9,524 nt of DNA, taken from positions 1 through 9,524 of the forward strand of contig QKDJ01000271.1 of NCBI GenBank assembly GCA_003252145.1, in the 5' to 3' direction. This DNA is from Azovibrio restrictus (GTDB lineage: Bacteria; Pseudomonadota; Gammaproteobacteria; Burkholderiales; Rhodocyclaceae). Under the pieces are notes generated by a model. That model was given only the letters and a program-made list of their open reading frames with translations, had not been told where the DNA came from and searched no databases. How positions within the stretch are numbered: position 1 is the first letter of the stretch; the number at the start of each line of letters is the position of its first letter. Position numbers and translations under genes: made by a program. Below are positions 1 to 6,781 of this stretch, in pieces.

Positions 1-331
1 GATCCCCACGGAGGAAAGCTCCGGTGGCCCGGCCCGTTACTGGCGCATTCCCGGCAGTCAGACCCGGGTGGGCTTCATTTCCCCCCATAGCCATAACTTC
101 TGCGAAAGCTGCAACCGGGTTCGCATCACGGCCCGAGGCGAGTTGTACCCCTGCCTGGGCCACAACGATGCAGCCAACCTGCTACCCCTGATGCGCGACA
201 ATCCGGACAACAACACCCCCCTGCGCCAGACCATCATGGACACCATGGGCATCAAGCCCCTGGCCCACGACTTCACCCATCAAATCGACAATCCCCAGGT
301 GGTCCGCTTCATGTCCATGACCGGGGGCTGA
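1..331 (+). CDS. moaA: GTP 3',8-cyclase MoaA, C-terminal part (5' end outside window)
   Basis: MoaA is a radical SAM enzyme that, with MoaC, converts GTP to cyclic pyranopterin monophosphate, the first step of molybdenum cofactor synthesis in the cytoplasm. The open frame enters from the left edge (first full codon at base 2) and ends at TGA 329-331, so only about the last 109 residues are present. The C-terminal [4Fe-4S] cluster motif is visible as C-x2-C-x13-C within FCESCNRVR...ELYPCLG, the cluster that binds GTP in this family. The protein ends in Gly-Gly, the conserved MoaA C-terminal tail that reaches into the active site. The N-terminal radical SAM motif lies outside the window. No clear intrinsic terminator follows; mfd begins about 60 bases on in the same direction. 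The product call is secure; operon membership cannot be judged from here. Confidence 0.95.
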   Translation, partial: IPTEESSGGPARYWRIPGSQTRVGFISPHSHNFCESCNRVRITARGELYPCLGHNDAANLLPLMRDNPDNNTPLRQTIMDTMGIKPLAHDFTHQIDNPQVVRFMSMTGG

Positions 332-377
332 TGGCATTTGGCTCACCAAGCAGCAAGGCTGGGTAATTTCAAGCCGG

Positions 378-383
378 TATAAT
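378..383 (+). promoter_or_regulatory. Putative -10 box (TATAAT) ahead of mfd
   Basis: A perfect TATAAT lies in the 60-base gap between moaA and mfd. No convincing -35 hexamer sits 16-18 bases upstream (AAGGCT at 355-360 is poor). The box is flanked by two copies of GCCGGT (373-378 and 384-389), eleven bases apart. If used, transcription would start near base 390, giving a leader of about 23 bases to the GTG at 413, or almost none to the TTG at 392. This is inference from a single hexamer. Confidence 0.4.
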
Positions 384-391
384 GCCGGTCT

Positions 392-3300
392 TTGCCGTAC
401 CCACGCCCTAACGTGACTCAGCCTGCCTCCCTTCCTTCCCTGCCCCTGCCGGCCCTCCCCGCCGCCGGCCACAAAACCGATTGCGACGCCGGCCCTGGTA
501 GTCAGGATGCCCTGCTGCTGGCCACCCTGGCTGCTCAAAACCCGGCCCGCCTGCTGGCAGTGGTCACGGCCAACGCCCTGGATGCCCAGCGCCTGCTGGA
601 AGAAATCCCCTGGTTCGCCCCGGACTTGAAGGTGCGCCTGCTGCCAGACTGGGAAACCCTGCCCTACGACAGTTTCTCCCCTCACCAGGATCTGGTTTCC
701 GAACGTCTGGCCACCCTCTGGGCCGTACGTCAGGGAGAGTGTCAGATTCTGCTGATTCCCGCCTCCACGGCGGTGTACCGACTGGCCCCACCGGCTTTCC
801 TGGCGGCCTACACCTTCAGCTTCACCAAGGGTGAAACCCTGGATGCGGAACAGTTCCGCACCCAGGTGACCCTGGCGGGCTACCACCATGTGACCCAAGT
901 AGTCTCGCCCGGGGAATACTCCATTCGGGGCGGGCTCATTGACCTGTTTCCCATGGGTTCCCAACTGCCCTACCGGCTCGACCTCTTCGACGACGAGATC
1001 GAAACCATCCGCACCTTTGACGTGGATACCCAGCGTACCCTGTACCCGGTGCCCGAAATTCGTCTACTGCCCGCCCGGGAGTTCCCCCTGGACGACAAGG
1101 GCAAGACCCGCTTCCGCCAGCAATTCCGCGAGGTCTTCGAGGGCGACCCGGCCAAGGTACAGGTGTACAAGGACATTTCCGCCGGCATCGCCACGGCTGG
1201 CATCGAGTACTACCTGCCCCTGTTTTTTGAGGAAACGGCCAGTCTCTTCGACTATCTGCCGGCCGAAGCCCTGCTGATCACCCATGGGGATGTGCCCAAG
1301 GCCCTGGCCGACTTCTGGAAGGACACCCGCTCCCGCTTCAACCTGCTGCAAGGGGACAAGGCCAAGCCCCTGCTGCCCCCCAACGACCTGTTCCTGTCCG
1401 AGGAAGATTTTTTCCTGGCCAGCCACCAGCATGGGCGCCTGCAGATCCAGACCCAGGCCAGCGGTCCGGTAGCTCCGGTGGCCGTGGACCGCCGTGCCGA
1501 AGACCCTCTGCTCAAACTCAAGGATTTCATTGCCGGCTTCCCGGGCCGGATTCTGATTCTGGCCGAATCTGTCGGGCGTCGGGAAACCCTGAGCCAGATG
1601 CTGGCAGAACATGGTCTGCGCCCCGATGCCAGCGCCGACCTGGGCGCCTTCCTGGCTGGAGACAGCCGCCTCTCCCTGGGAGCAGGTCCGCTCCAGAATG
1701 GCCTGTTGCTGGGTGATCAGTTCGCCCTGCTGACCGAGGGTGAGCTCTACGCCGGCAGCCCCCGGAAAACCCGCAAGGAACAAAAGCGCAAGGCCAGCCT
1801 GGATAACTGGCTCAAGGATCTGACCGAACTCAAGGTGGGTGATCCGGTGGTGCACGAATCCCACGGCATCGGCCGCTACATGGGCCTGATCCACATGGAT
1901 CTGGGAGAAGGCCCCCTGGAGTTCCTGGAGCTCCACTACGCCAACGAGGCCAAGCTCTTCGTACCCGTGTCCCAACTGCACGTGATCTCCCGCTACTCAG
2001 GGGCTGATCCGGAAGCCGCACCCCTGCACACCCTGGGCTCCGGCCAGTGGGAAAAGGCCAAGAGGAAGGCCGCCCTCCAGGCCCGGGACACGGCTGCCGA
2101 GCTGCTAGCCCTGTACGCCCGCCGGGCCGCCCGCCAGGGTCATGCCTTCGAATTCACCGAGCAGGATTACGAGGCCTTTGCCGACGGTTTCGGCTTTGAG
2201 GAAACCGCCGACCAGGCCGCCGCCATTGCCGCTGTCATCGAAGACATGAAATCCGGCAAACCCATGGACCGGCTGGTGTGCGGCGACGTGGGTTTCGGCA
2301 AGACCGAGGTGGCCCTGCGCGCCGCCTTCTGCGCCGTGGCGGGCGGCAAGCAGGTGGCCGTGCTCTGCCCCACCACCCTGCTCTGCGAACAGCACTACCA
2401 GACCTTCGCCGACCGCTTTGCCGACTGGCCCGTGAAGGTGGCGGAAATTTCCCGCTTCAAGACCGCCAAGGAAACGGCCCAAGCCTTGAAGGAACTGGAA
2501 GAAGGCAAGATCGACATCATCATCGGCACCCACAAGCTGATTTCCAAAGAAGTGAAATTCGCCCGCCTGGGTCTGGTGATGATCGACGAGGAACACCGGT
2601 TCGGCGTGCGCCAGAAGGAAGCCCTAAAATCCCTGCGCGCCGAGGTGGATGTGCTCACCCTCACCGCCACGCCGATTCCCCGCACCCTGGCCATGAGTCT
2701 GGAAGGGCTGCGGGATTTCTCGGTGATTGCCACGGCCCCGCAAAAGCGCCTGGCCATCAAGACCTTCGTCAGCAAGTTCTCCGACGGCATCATCCGGGAA
2801 GCCGTACTGCGGGAGCTGAAGCGGGGCGGCCAGGTGTATTTCCTGCACAACGAGGTGGATACCATCGAGAACATGCGGGAGAAGCTGGAAAAACTGGTGC
2901 CCGAGGCCCGCATCGTGGTCGGCCACGGGCAGATGAACGAGCGGGAGCTGGAACGGGTGATGCGCGATTTCACCAGTCAGCGGGCCAACCTCCTGCTCTG
3001 CACCACCATCATCGAGACCGGTATCGACAATCCCCACGCCAACACCATCCTGATCAACCGCTCGGAAAAGTTCGGTCTGGCCCAGTTGCACCAGTTGCGG
3101 GGCCGGGTGGGCCGTTCCCACCACCAGGCCTATGCTTATCTGCTGGTACTAGACGAAAAGGCCATGACCAAGCAGGCCAAGCAGCGCCTGGAGGCGATCC
3201 AGATGATGGAGGACCTGGGTTCCGGCTTCTACCTGGCCATGCACGACTTGGAGATACGTGGCGCTGGCGAGGTGCTGGGGGACAACCAGTCCGGGGAAAT

Positions 3301-3853
3301 GCAGGAGGTGGGCTTCAATGTATTCACCGACATGCTCAACCGGGCCGTCTCTGCCCTGCGTCAGGGCAAGCATCTGACGGAAGAAGACCTGACCCAGCCC
3401 ACCGGAGTCAGCACGGACATCAACCTGCATGTACCCGCCCTGCTCCCTAACGCCTACTGCCCGGACGTGCACGAACGCCTGCCTCTGTACAAGCGTCTGG
3501 CCAACTGCGAGCAACAAGAAGAGGTGGATGCCCTCCAGGAAGAGCTGATCGACCGCTTCGGTGAACTGCCGCCCCAGGGGGAATCCCTGATCGCCACCCA
3601 CCGGCTGCGCATCCTGGTCAAACCCTGGTGCGTGCAGAAACTGGATGCCACCGCCGACCAGGTTCTGGTCACTTTCGGACCCGAATTTGCCAAGCTGGCC
3701 CCTATCGAGCCGATTCGAATAATCAATTTGATTCAGAAGAACCGGAACTACAAACTGGCCGGACAGGATAAACTCGCACTGATACGCCATTGCCCCACCG
3801 TCAAGGACAAGGTGGCGGCAGTGAAGGAAATGTTTAGAACGCTGACTGAATAA
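392..3853 (+). CDS. mfd: Transcription-repair coupling factor Mfd
   Basis: Mfd is a cytoplasmic ATP-dependent DNA translocase. It pushes RNA polymerase off lesions and recruits UvrA for nucleotide excision repair. The frame gives 1153 residues from TTG 392, close to the roughly 1150 usual for the family. The N-terminal UvrB-like module holds GEYSIRGGLIDLFP near residue 174. The RNA polymerase interaction domain begins near 481 (KVGDPVVHESHGIGRY). The RecG-like translocase carries Walker A GDVGFGKTE at 631-639, Walker B DEEH at 732-735, TATPIPRTL from 758 and motif VI GRVGRSHHQAY from 904. The regulatory C-terminal domain follows to TAA 3851-3853. No truncation or frameshift is seen. The start is uncertain: neither TTG 392 nor the in-frame GTG 413 has a good ribosome binding site, and GTG 413 (1146 residues) is equally plausible. 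The aroG-like gene follows after 18 bases, suggesting cotranscription. Confidence 0.97.
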   Translation: MPYPRPNVTQPASLPSLPLPALPAAGHKTDCDAGPGSQDALLLATLAAQNPARLLAVVTANALDAQRLLEEIPWFAPDLKVRLLPDWETLPYDSFSPHQDLVSERLATLWAVRQGECQILLIPASTAVYRLAPPAFLAAYTFSFTKGETLDAEQFRTQVTLAGYHHVTQVVSPGEYSIRGGLIDLFPMGSQLPYRLDLFDDEIETIRTFDVDTQRTLYPVPEIRLLPAREFPLDDKGKTRFRQQFREVFEGDPAKVQVYKDISAGIATAGIEYYLPLFFEETASLFDYLPAEALLITHGDVPKALADFWKDTRSRFNLLQGDKAKPLLPPNDLFLSEEDFFLASHQHGRLQIQTQASGPVAPVAVDRRAEDPLLKLKDFIAGFPGRILILAESVGRRETLSQMLAEHGLRPDASADLGAFLAGDSRLSLGAGPLQNGLLLGDQFALLTEGELYAGSPRKTRKEQKRKASLDNWLKDLTELKVGDPVVHESHGIGRYMGLIHMDLGEGPLEFLELHYANEAKLFVPVSQLHVISRYSGADPEAAPLHTLGSGQWEKAKRKAALQARDTAAELLALYARRAARQGHAFEFTEQDYEAFADGFGFEETADQAAAIAAVIEDMKSGKPMDRLVCGDVGFGKTEVALRAAFCAVAGGKQVAVLCPTTLLCEQHYQTFADRFADWPVKVAEISRFKTAKETAQALKELEEGKIDIIIGTHKLISKEVKFARLGLVMIDEEHRFGVRQKEALKSLRAEVDVLTLTATPIPRTLAMSLEGLRDFSVIATAPQKRLAIKTFVSKFSDGIIREAVLRELKRGGQVYFLHNEVDTIENMREKLEKLVPEARIVVGHGQMNERELERVMRDFTSQRANLLLCTTIIETGIDNPHANTILINRSEKFGLAQLHQLRGRVGRSHHQAYAYLLVLDEKAMTKQAKQRLEAIQMMEDLGSGFYLAMHDLEIRGAGEVLGDNQSGEMQEVGFNVFTDMLNRAVSALRQGKHLTEEDLTQPTGVSTDINLHVPALLPNAYCPDVHERLPLYKRLANCEQQEEVDALQEELIDRFGELPPQGESLIATHRLRILVKPWCVQKLDATADQVLVTFGPEFAKLAPIEPIRIINLIQKNRNYKLAGQDKLALIRHCPTVKDKVAAVKEMFRTLTE

Positions 3854-3863
3854 GCCTTAAGCC

Positions 3864-3869
3864 AAGAAG
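3864..3869 (+). promoter_or_regulatory. Ribosome binding site that bears on the aroG start
   Basis: AAGAAG lies 2 bases before ATG 3872 but 8 bases before the in-frame ATG 3878. The spacing favours 3878 as the true start, which would remove the first two residues (Met-Thr). The match to the Shine-Dalgarno consensus is only moderate. Confidence 0.5.
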
Positions 3870-3871
3870 TA

Positions 3872-4951
3872 ATGACCATGACTGAAAAACTCGAAAACCT
3901 GAACGTGGCGGCCTTTGATGCCATGCCCTCCCCCAAGGAACTGCATGCCCGCCTACCCATTTCCGACAAGGCAGCTGCTACCGTGGCCAACGGTCGCAAG
4001 GCCCTGAATGCCATTCTCAACCGGGAAGACCCTCGGCTCTTCGTGGTGGTGGGCCCCTGTTCCATCCACGATCCGGTCGCCGGCCTGGACTACGCCCGTC
4101 GCTTGAAGGCCCTGGCCGACGAAGTCTCCGACACCCTGCTGATCGTCATGCGCGTCTATTTCGAGAAACCCCGTACCACCGTGGGCTGGAAGGGCTACAT
4201 CAACGACCCCTTCATGGATGATTCCTTCCAGGTGGACAAGGGCATGGAAAAAGCCCGGGACTTCCTGCTGCAGATCAATGAACTGGGCCTGCCCACCGGC
4301 ACCGAAGCCCTGGACCCCAATTCGCCCCAGTACTACGGTGACCTGATCGCCTGGACCGCCATTGGCGCCCGTACCACCGAATCCCAGACCCACCGGGAAA
4401 TGTCCTCCGGACTGTCCACCCCCGTGGGCTTCAAGAACGCCACCAGCGGCGATCTGACCGTGGCCATCAACGCCATTCTGTCCGCCTCCCGTCCCCACTC
4501 TTTCCTGGGCCTGGACATGGATGGCCGGGTAGCCATCGTCCGTACCACCGGCAACCCCTACGGCCACGTGGTGCTGCGTGGCGGCGATGGCAAGCCCAAT
4601 TACGACACGGTCTCCATCGCCATGGCCGAGGAAGCCCTGAAGAAGGGCAAGCTGCCGGCCAATCTGGTGGTGGACTGCTCCCACGCCAACAGCTACAAGA
4701 AACCGGAAATGCAACCTCTGGTGATGGCCGACGTGGTCAGCCAGATTCGCGCCGGCAACAATTCCATCCTGGGCGTGATGATCGAATCCAACCTGGAAGC
4801 CGGCAACCAACCCATCCCCAGCGACCTGAGCCAGCTCAAGTACGGCTGCTCCGTCACTGACGGTTGCGTGGACTGGGCCACCACCGAAAAAATGCTGCGG
4901 GATGCAGCCACCCTGCTGCGGGACGTGCTGCCCGGACGCAAGGACAGCTAA
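3872..4951 (+). CDS. aroG: 3-deoxy-7-phosphoheptulonate synthase (class I DAHP synthase, AroG/F/H family)
   Basis: This cytoplasmic enzyme condenses phosphoenolpyruvate with erythrose 4-phosphate to give DAHP, committing carbon to the shikimate pathway. The 359 residues (357 if ATG 3878 is used) compare with 350 for E. coli AroG. The metal ligands known from AroG are all present: Cys63 in GPCSIHDP, His271 in DCSHANSYK, Glu305 in GVMIESNL and Asp330 in CSVTDGC. Substrate-binding stretches RVYFEKPRTTVGWKG (94-108) and GARTTESQTHRE (165-176) are intact, so the enzyme should be active. Which aromatic amino acid inhibits it cannot be told with confidence; the Pro and Ser positions known to matter for feedback in AroG (SPQY, GLSTP) are kept. 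It lies 18 bases after mfd, probably in the same transcript, and is closed by a strong terminator. The symbol aroG is by family; aroF or aroH would be possible by regulation. Confidence 0.95.
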   Translation: MTMTEKLENLNVAAFDAMPSPKELHARLPISDKAAATVANGRKALNAILNREDPRLFVVVGPCSIHDPVAGLDYARRLKALADEVSDTLLIVMRVYFEKPRTTVGWKGYINDPFMDDSFQVDKGMEKARDFLLQINELGLPTGTEALDPNSPQYYGDLIAWTAIGARTTESQTHREMSSGLSTPVGFKNATSGDLTVAINAILSASRPHSFLGLDMDGRVAIVRTTGNPYGHVVLRGGDGKPNYDTVSIAMAEEALKKGKLPANLVVDCSHANSYKKPEMQPLVMADVVSQIRAGNNSILGVMIESNLEAGNQPIPSDLSQLKYGCSVTDGCVDWATTEKMLRDAATLLRDVLPGRKDS

Positions 4952-4957
4952 AACCCC

Positions 4958-4997
4958 GTCTGGCGCAGACAAACCCCGGACCCCCCCGGGGTTTTTT
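4958..4997 (+). terminator. Intrinsic terminator after aroG, with a small upstream hairpin
   Basis: The main hairpin pairs AAACCCCGG (4971-4979) with CCGGGGTTT (4986-4994) around a 6-base loop and runs into six T residues (4992-4997), a classic Rho-independent terminator. Just before it GTCTG-GCG-CAGAC (4958-4970) forms a second, perfect 5-bp hairpin. The left arm AAACCCCG also occurs once more at 4951-4958, overlapping the last base of the aroG stop codon, so two copies could compete for the same right arm. The crotonase ATG lies only 21 bases past the T run. Confidence 0.9.
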
Positions 4998-5006
4998 CAT
5001 ATGGGC

Positions 5007-5011
5007 AGGAG
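5007..5011 (+). promoter_or_regulatory. Ribosome binding site of the crotonase gene
   Basis: AGGAG sits 7 bases before ATG 5019. It fixes the start there rather than at upstream in-frame codons, which would run through the terminator and the aroG coding end. Confidence 0.75.
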
Positions 5012-5018
5012 AACATTC

Positions 5019-5779
5019 ATGGCATCCCACATCAGCTTGCATCAGGAAGCCGGTCTGGCCACCATCACACTGGACAACCCGGACAAACTCAACGCCATCA
5101 ATCTGGCCATGTGGCGGGAGCTGCATCGGACTCTGGATCAGGTATCCCACGATGAGTCCGTTCGTTGCGTGATTCTCAAAGGGGCGGGAGAACACTTTGC
5201 CGCCGGCGGCGACCTGGAGGAATTCCAGACCCTGCGCACCACCCTGGATCAGGCCCTGATCTACCACGAGGAAGTGGCCAATGCCCTGGAGGCCATTCAC
5301 CAGTGGCCATGATCCGTGGCGCCTGTATCGGTGGAGGACTGGAGATTGCTGCCCAGTGCGACATCCGCATCTGCGACAGCACGGCTCGTTTTGGTGCCCC
5401 CATCAACAAGCTGGGCTTTTCCATGTACCCGGGCGAAATGGCGGGTTTGCTGAAACTGGCCGGTCCGGCCCTAGTGGCGGAAATCCTGCTGGAAGCCCGC
5501 ATCCTGGATGCGGAAGAGGCCGCCCGCAAGAACCTGGTGAGCCGTGTAGTCGCCCCGGAAAAGCTGGATGAGGAAATCGCCGCCTGCGTAAAGCGCATCA
5601 TGGGAGGCGCCCCCCGAGTGGCTACCTGGCACAAACAGTGGATGCGTCGCCTGGCCCATGACCTGCCCCTTACCCCAGAGGAGAAAGCCGCTTCCTTCGC
5701 TTTTCTGGAAACCGAGGATTACAAGGAAGGCCTGGCCGCCTTTCTGGAAAAACGCCCGCCCCGATTCACCGGCAAATAA
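5019..5779 (+). pseudogene. Enoyl-CoA hydratase/isomerase (crotonase) family gene, frame broken in the middle
   Basis: Crotonase-fold proteins act on acyl-CoA thioesters, for example hydrating or isomerising enoyl-CoA. The first frame gives 97 residues from ATG 5019 to TGA 5310-5312, with family features LDNPDKLNAIN and the first oxyanion-hole loop FAAGGDL. Homology resumes in another frame at ATG 5309 with MIRGACIGGGLEIAAQCDI and continues for 156 residues to TAA at 5779. The halves sum to 253 residues; about five or six residues that normally join WP to the IRG.CIGGG strand are missing. That implies a short deletion of 3n+1 bases (my reconstruction is 16) rather than a one-base sequencing slip. 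Of the two hydratase glutamates, the second aligns with a Glu in VAEILLEARI, while the first aligns with Ile in GAPINKLG, so true hydratase activity was doubtful even when intact. The ATGA overlap could in principle allow reinitiation. Expression probably depends on readthrough of the aroG terminator. Substrate unknown. Confidence 0.85.
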
Positions 5780-5796
5780 CCCCCCCAGACAGCAAC

Positions 5797-6156
5797 TTAG
5801 TGGGCGCTTCGCCCCCGGGTCCGTGCAATCAAAGCCTTCAGGTCCAGTTTCTGCTGCTCGTCGAGCTTGTCGATACTGCGGCGCCAACCGTAGGTTTGAT
5901 AATGCTCTCGCACATACTGCCAGCCCAGGGGGCCGTAAGCATCCACCTGGGCCCGCAACTTGGGAACCCCCTTCACTACCGCCTCAAACTGCTTCCAGTT
6001 CAGCTGCTGTAATTCCCGCTCCAGCTCACGGCTGTTCATCCCGGATCGCTCTGTAGCAGCGGGCGCATCCTCAGCCAGGGCAGCAACCGGAACTGTCAGT
6101 GAAACAGTTCCGGCCATCAGGCTCCGGCAAATGAAACGAAGTACCTTGAGTTTCAT
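5797..6156 (-). CDS. Small exported protein of unknown function (119 aa)
   Basis: I do not recognise a named function. The 119-residue product starts with a signal peptide: basic MKLKVLRFICR, a hydrophobic core, then AALA-ED near residues 25-30, so it is likely periplasmic with about 90 mature residues. The mature part is charged and probably helical, with LNWKQFEAVVKGVPKLR (52-68), then an aromatic stretch AYGPLGWQYVREHYQTYGWRR (73-93), then a basic C-terminus with ALIARTRGRSAH. There is no cysteine in the mature part and no membrane segment. The start lies 16 bases after the stop of the CigR/RcnB-like gene with no clear Shine-Dalgarno sequence, so translation may be coupled to that gene. 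It converges on the crotonase with only 17 bases between the stop codons. I believe similar small proteins occur in related betaproteobacteria, but cannot verify that here. Confidence 0.8.
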   Translation of the reverse strand: MKLKVLRFICRSLMAGTVSLTVPVAALAEDAPAATERSGMNSRELERELQQLNWKQFEAVVKGVPKLRAQVDAYGPLGWQYVREHYQTYGWRRSIDKLDEQQKLDLKALIARTRGRSAH

Positions 6157-6172
6157 GTTTCAGGCCGAGTGA

Positions 6173-6673
6173 TTACAAGCCACCCAGGTCTTCGATGGCA
6201 TCCACCACCATCATGGAACCCACTGCAATCATCAGAATGTCAGCCCCCACCCGCACATACTTGTGATCCACGGGAGGACGGCCCAGCTTGATGATCAAAG
6301 CTTCCGGCAGATCGTAATAGCGCACATCCCTGGACAGGGCATAACCCTTGGACCATTGCTTGGCCTGTCCCGGAGGCATGCAGCCGTTGTGCTTCTTGGC
6401 CAGTCCCGGAGGACACTTGCCAGCCTTGAACTGGGAACCGTAATAGTCGTGGATCACCAGACGTTGATCCTGACGGAAGCGATCCCCGCCCCCATCACGG
6501 TCGTAACGGGACGAGTTATCACGCCGCTCGGGCTCATGACCGCCCTTGCGTTCCTTCTTGTCACCATGTTTGCTCGACCCACCTCCCGCATGATCAGGCT
6601 TATCAGCCAATACGGGACCACTGGCCAGCAGGCAGGACAAAAGAACGGGGAACAGGGTTTTGCGTTTGAACAT
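6173..6673 (-). CDS. CigR/RcnB-like exported protein
   Basis: The 166-residue product has a signal peptide (MFKRKTLFPVLLSCLLASGPVLA, cut before DK near 23/24). A long low-complexity region rich in Gly, Lys, Arg, Asp and His follows (about 24-70). The core then carries two PPGxAK motifs, C87-PPGLAKK and C98-MPPGQAK, and the typical ending YVRVGADILMIAVG...VVDAI (139-160). This layout fits the family annotated as CigR (an anti-virulence factor in Salmonella) or RcnB-like; E. coli RcnB is a periplasmic protein tied to nickel and cobalt homeostasis. The hydrophobic end is probably a beta-rich domain with an exposed helix; membrane insertion is possible. A good GAGGAG lies 6 bases before ATG. It is likely cotranscribed with the 119-residue exported protein downstream. 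The family call is fairly secure, but the job in this organism is not known; the His/Asp-rich linker hints at metal or polyanion binding, which is inference. Confidence 0.8.
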   Translation of the reverse strand: MFKRKTLFPVLLSCLLASGPVLADKPDHAGGGSSKHGDKKERKGGHEPERRDNSSRYDRDGGGDRFRQDQRLVIHDYYGSQFKAGKCPPGLAKKHNGCMPPGQAKQWSKGYALSRDVRYYDLPEALIIKLGRPPVDHKYVRVGADILMIAVGSMMVVDAIEDLGGL

Positions 6674-6679
6674 AGAAGT

Positions 6680-6685
6680 CTCCTC
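6680..6685 (-). promoter_or_regulatory. Ribosome binding site of the CigR/RcnB-like gene
   Basis: Read on the minus strand this is GAGGAG, 6 bases before the ATG at 6673. It is the strongest Shine-Dalgarno match among the minus-strand genes and fixes the start. Confidence 0.75.
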
Positions 6686-6690
6686 AGAAG

Positions 6691-6711
6691 GGACGGCTCC
6701 ATAATCCGTCC
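6691..6711 (-). repeat. Inverted repeat in the leader of the CigR/RcnB-like gene
   Basis: GGACGG and CCGTCC form a perfect 6-bp inverted repeat around a 9-base spacer, just upstream of the ribosome binding site. No T run follows on either strand, so it does not look like a terminator. It may be an RNA hairpin or a protein site. The rest of the 108-base gap between this gene and the NifX/NifB-like gene holds a weak TTGCA/TGCAA hairpin (6757-6772) and no promoter I can support. Confidence 0.45.
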
Positions 6712-6781
6712 ATGCATCGCAGCTTAGCTCAGGACTTCATGACAATGAGCGTCGATTTGCAACAAACTGCAATTACGCCCT

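Noticed and set aside
182..964. Minus-strand frame (260 codons) opposite moaA and the start of mfd
   Set aside because: Gly/Gln-rich antisense shadow crossing two real genes, with no domain.
1064..1981. Minus-strand frame (305 codons) opposite mfd
   Set aside because: Antisense shadow of the conserved Mfd coding sequence with biased composition.
2278..3450. Plus-strand frame (390 codons) inside mfd in another frame
   Set aside because: It overlaps the Mfd translocase motifs, which are all in the mfd frame; the product is Arg/Gly/Pro-rich with no family features.
3953..4972. Long minus-strand frame (339 codons) opposite aroG
   Set aside because: It mirrors a well-supported enzyme, has a low-complexity Gly/His/Gln/Val composition typical of antisense frames in GC-rich DNA, and shows no recognisable motif.
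4902..5018. In-frame extension of the crotonase upstream of ATG 5019
   Set aside because: It would run through the end of aroG and the terminator; AGGAG and the family N-terminus both point to 5019.
6757..6772. TTGCA/TGCAA hairpin as a terminator after the NifX/NifB-like gene
   Set aside because: The stem is only 5 bp and AT-rich, with no T run on the transcript strand.
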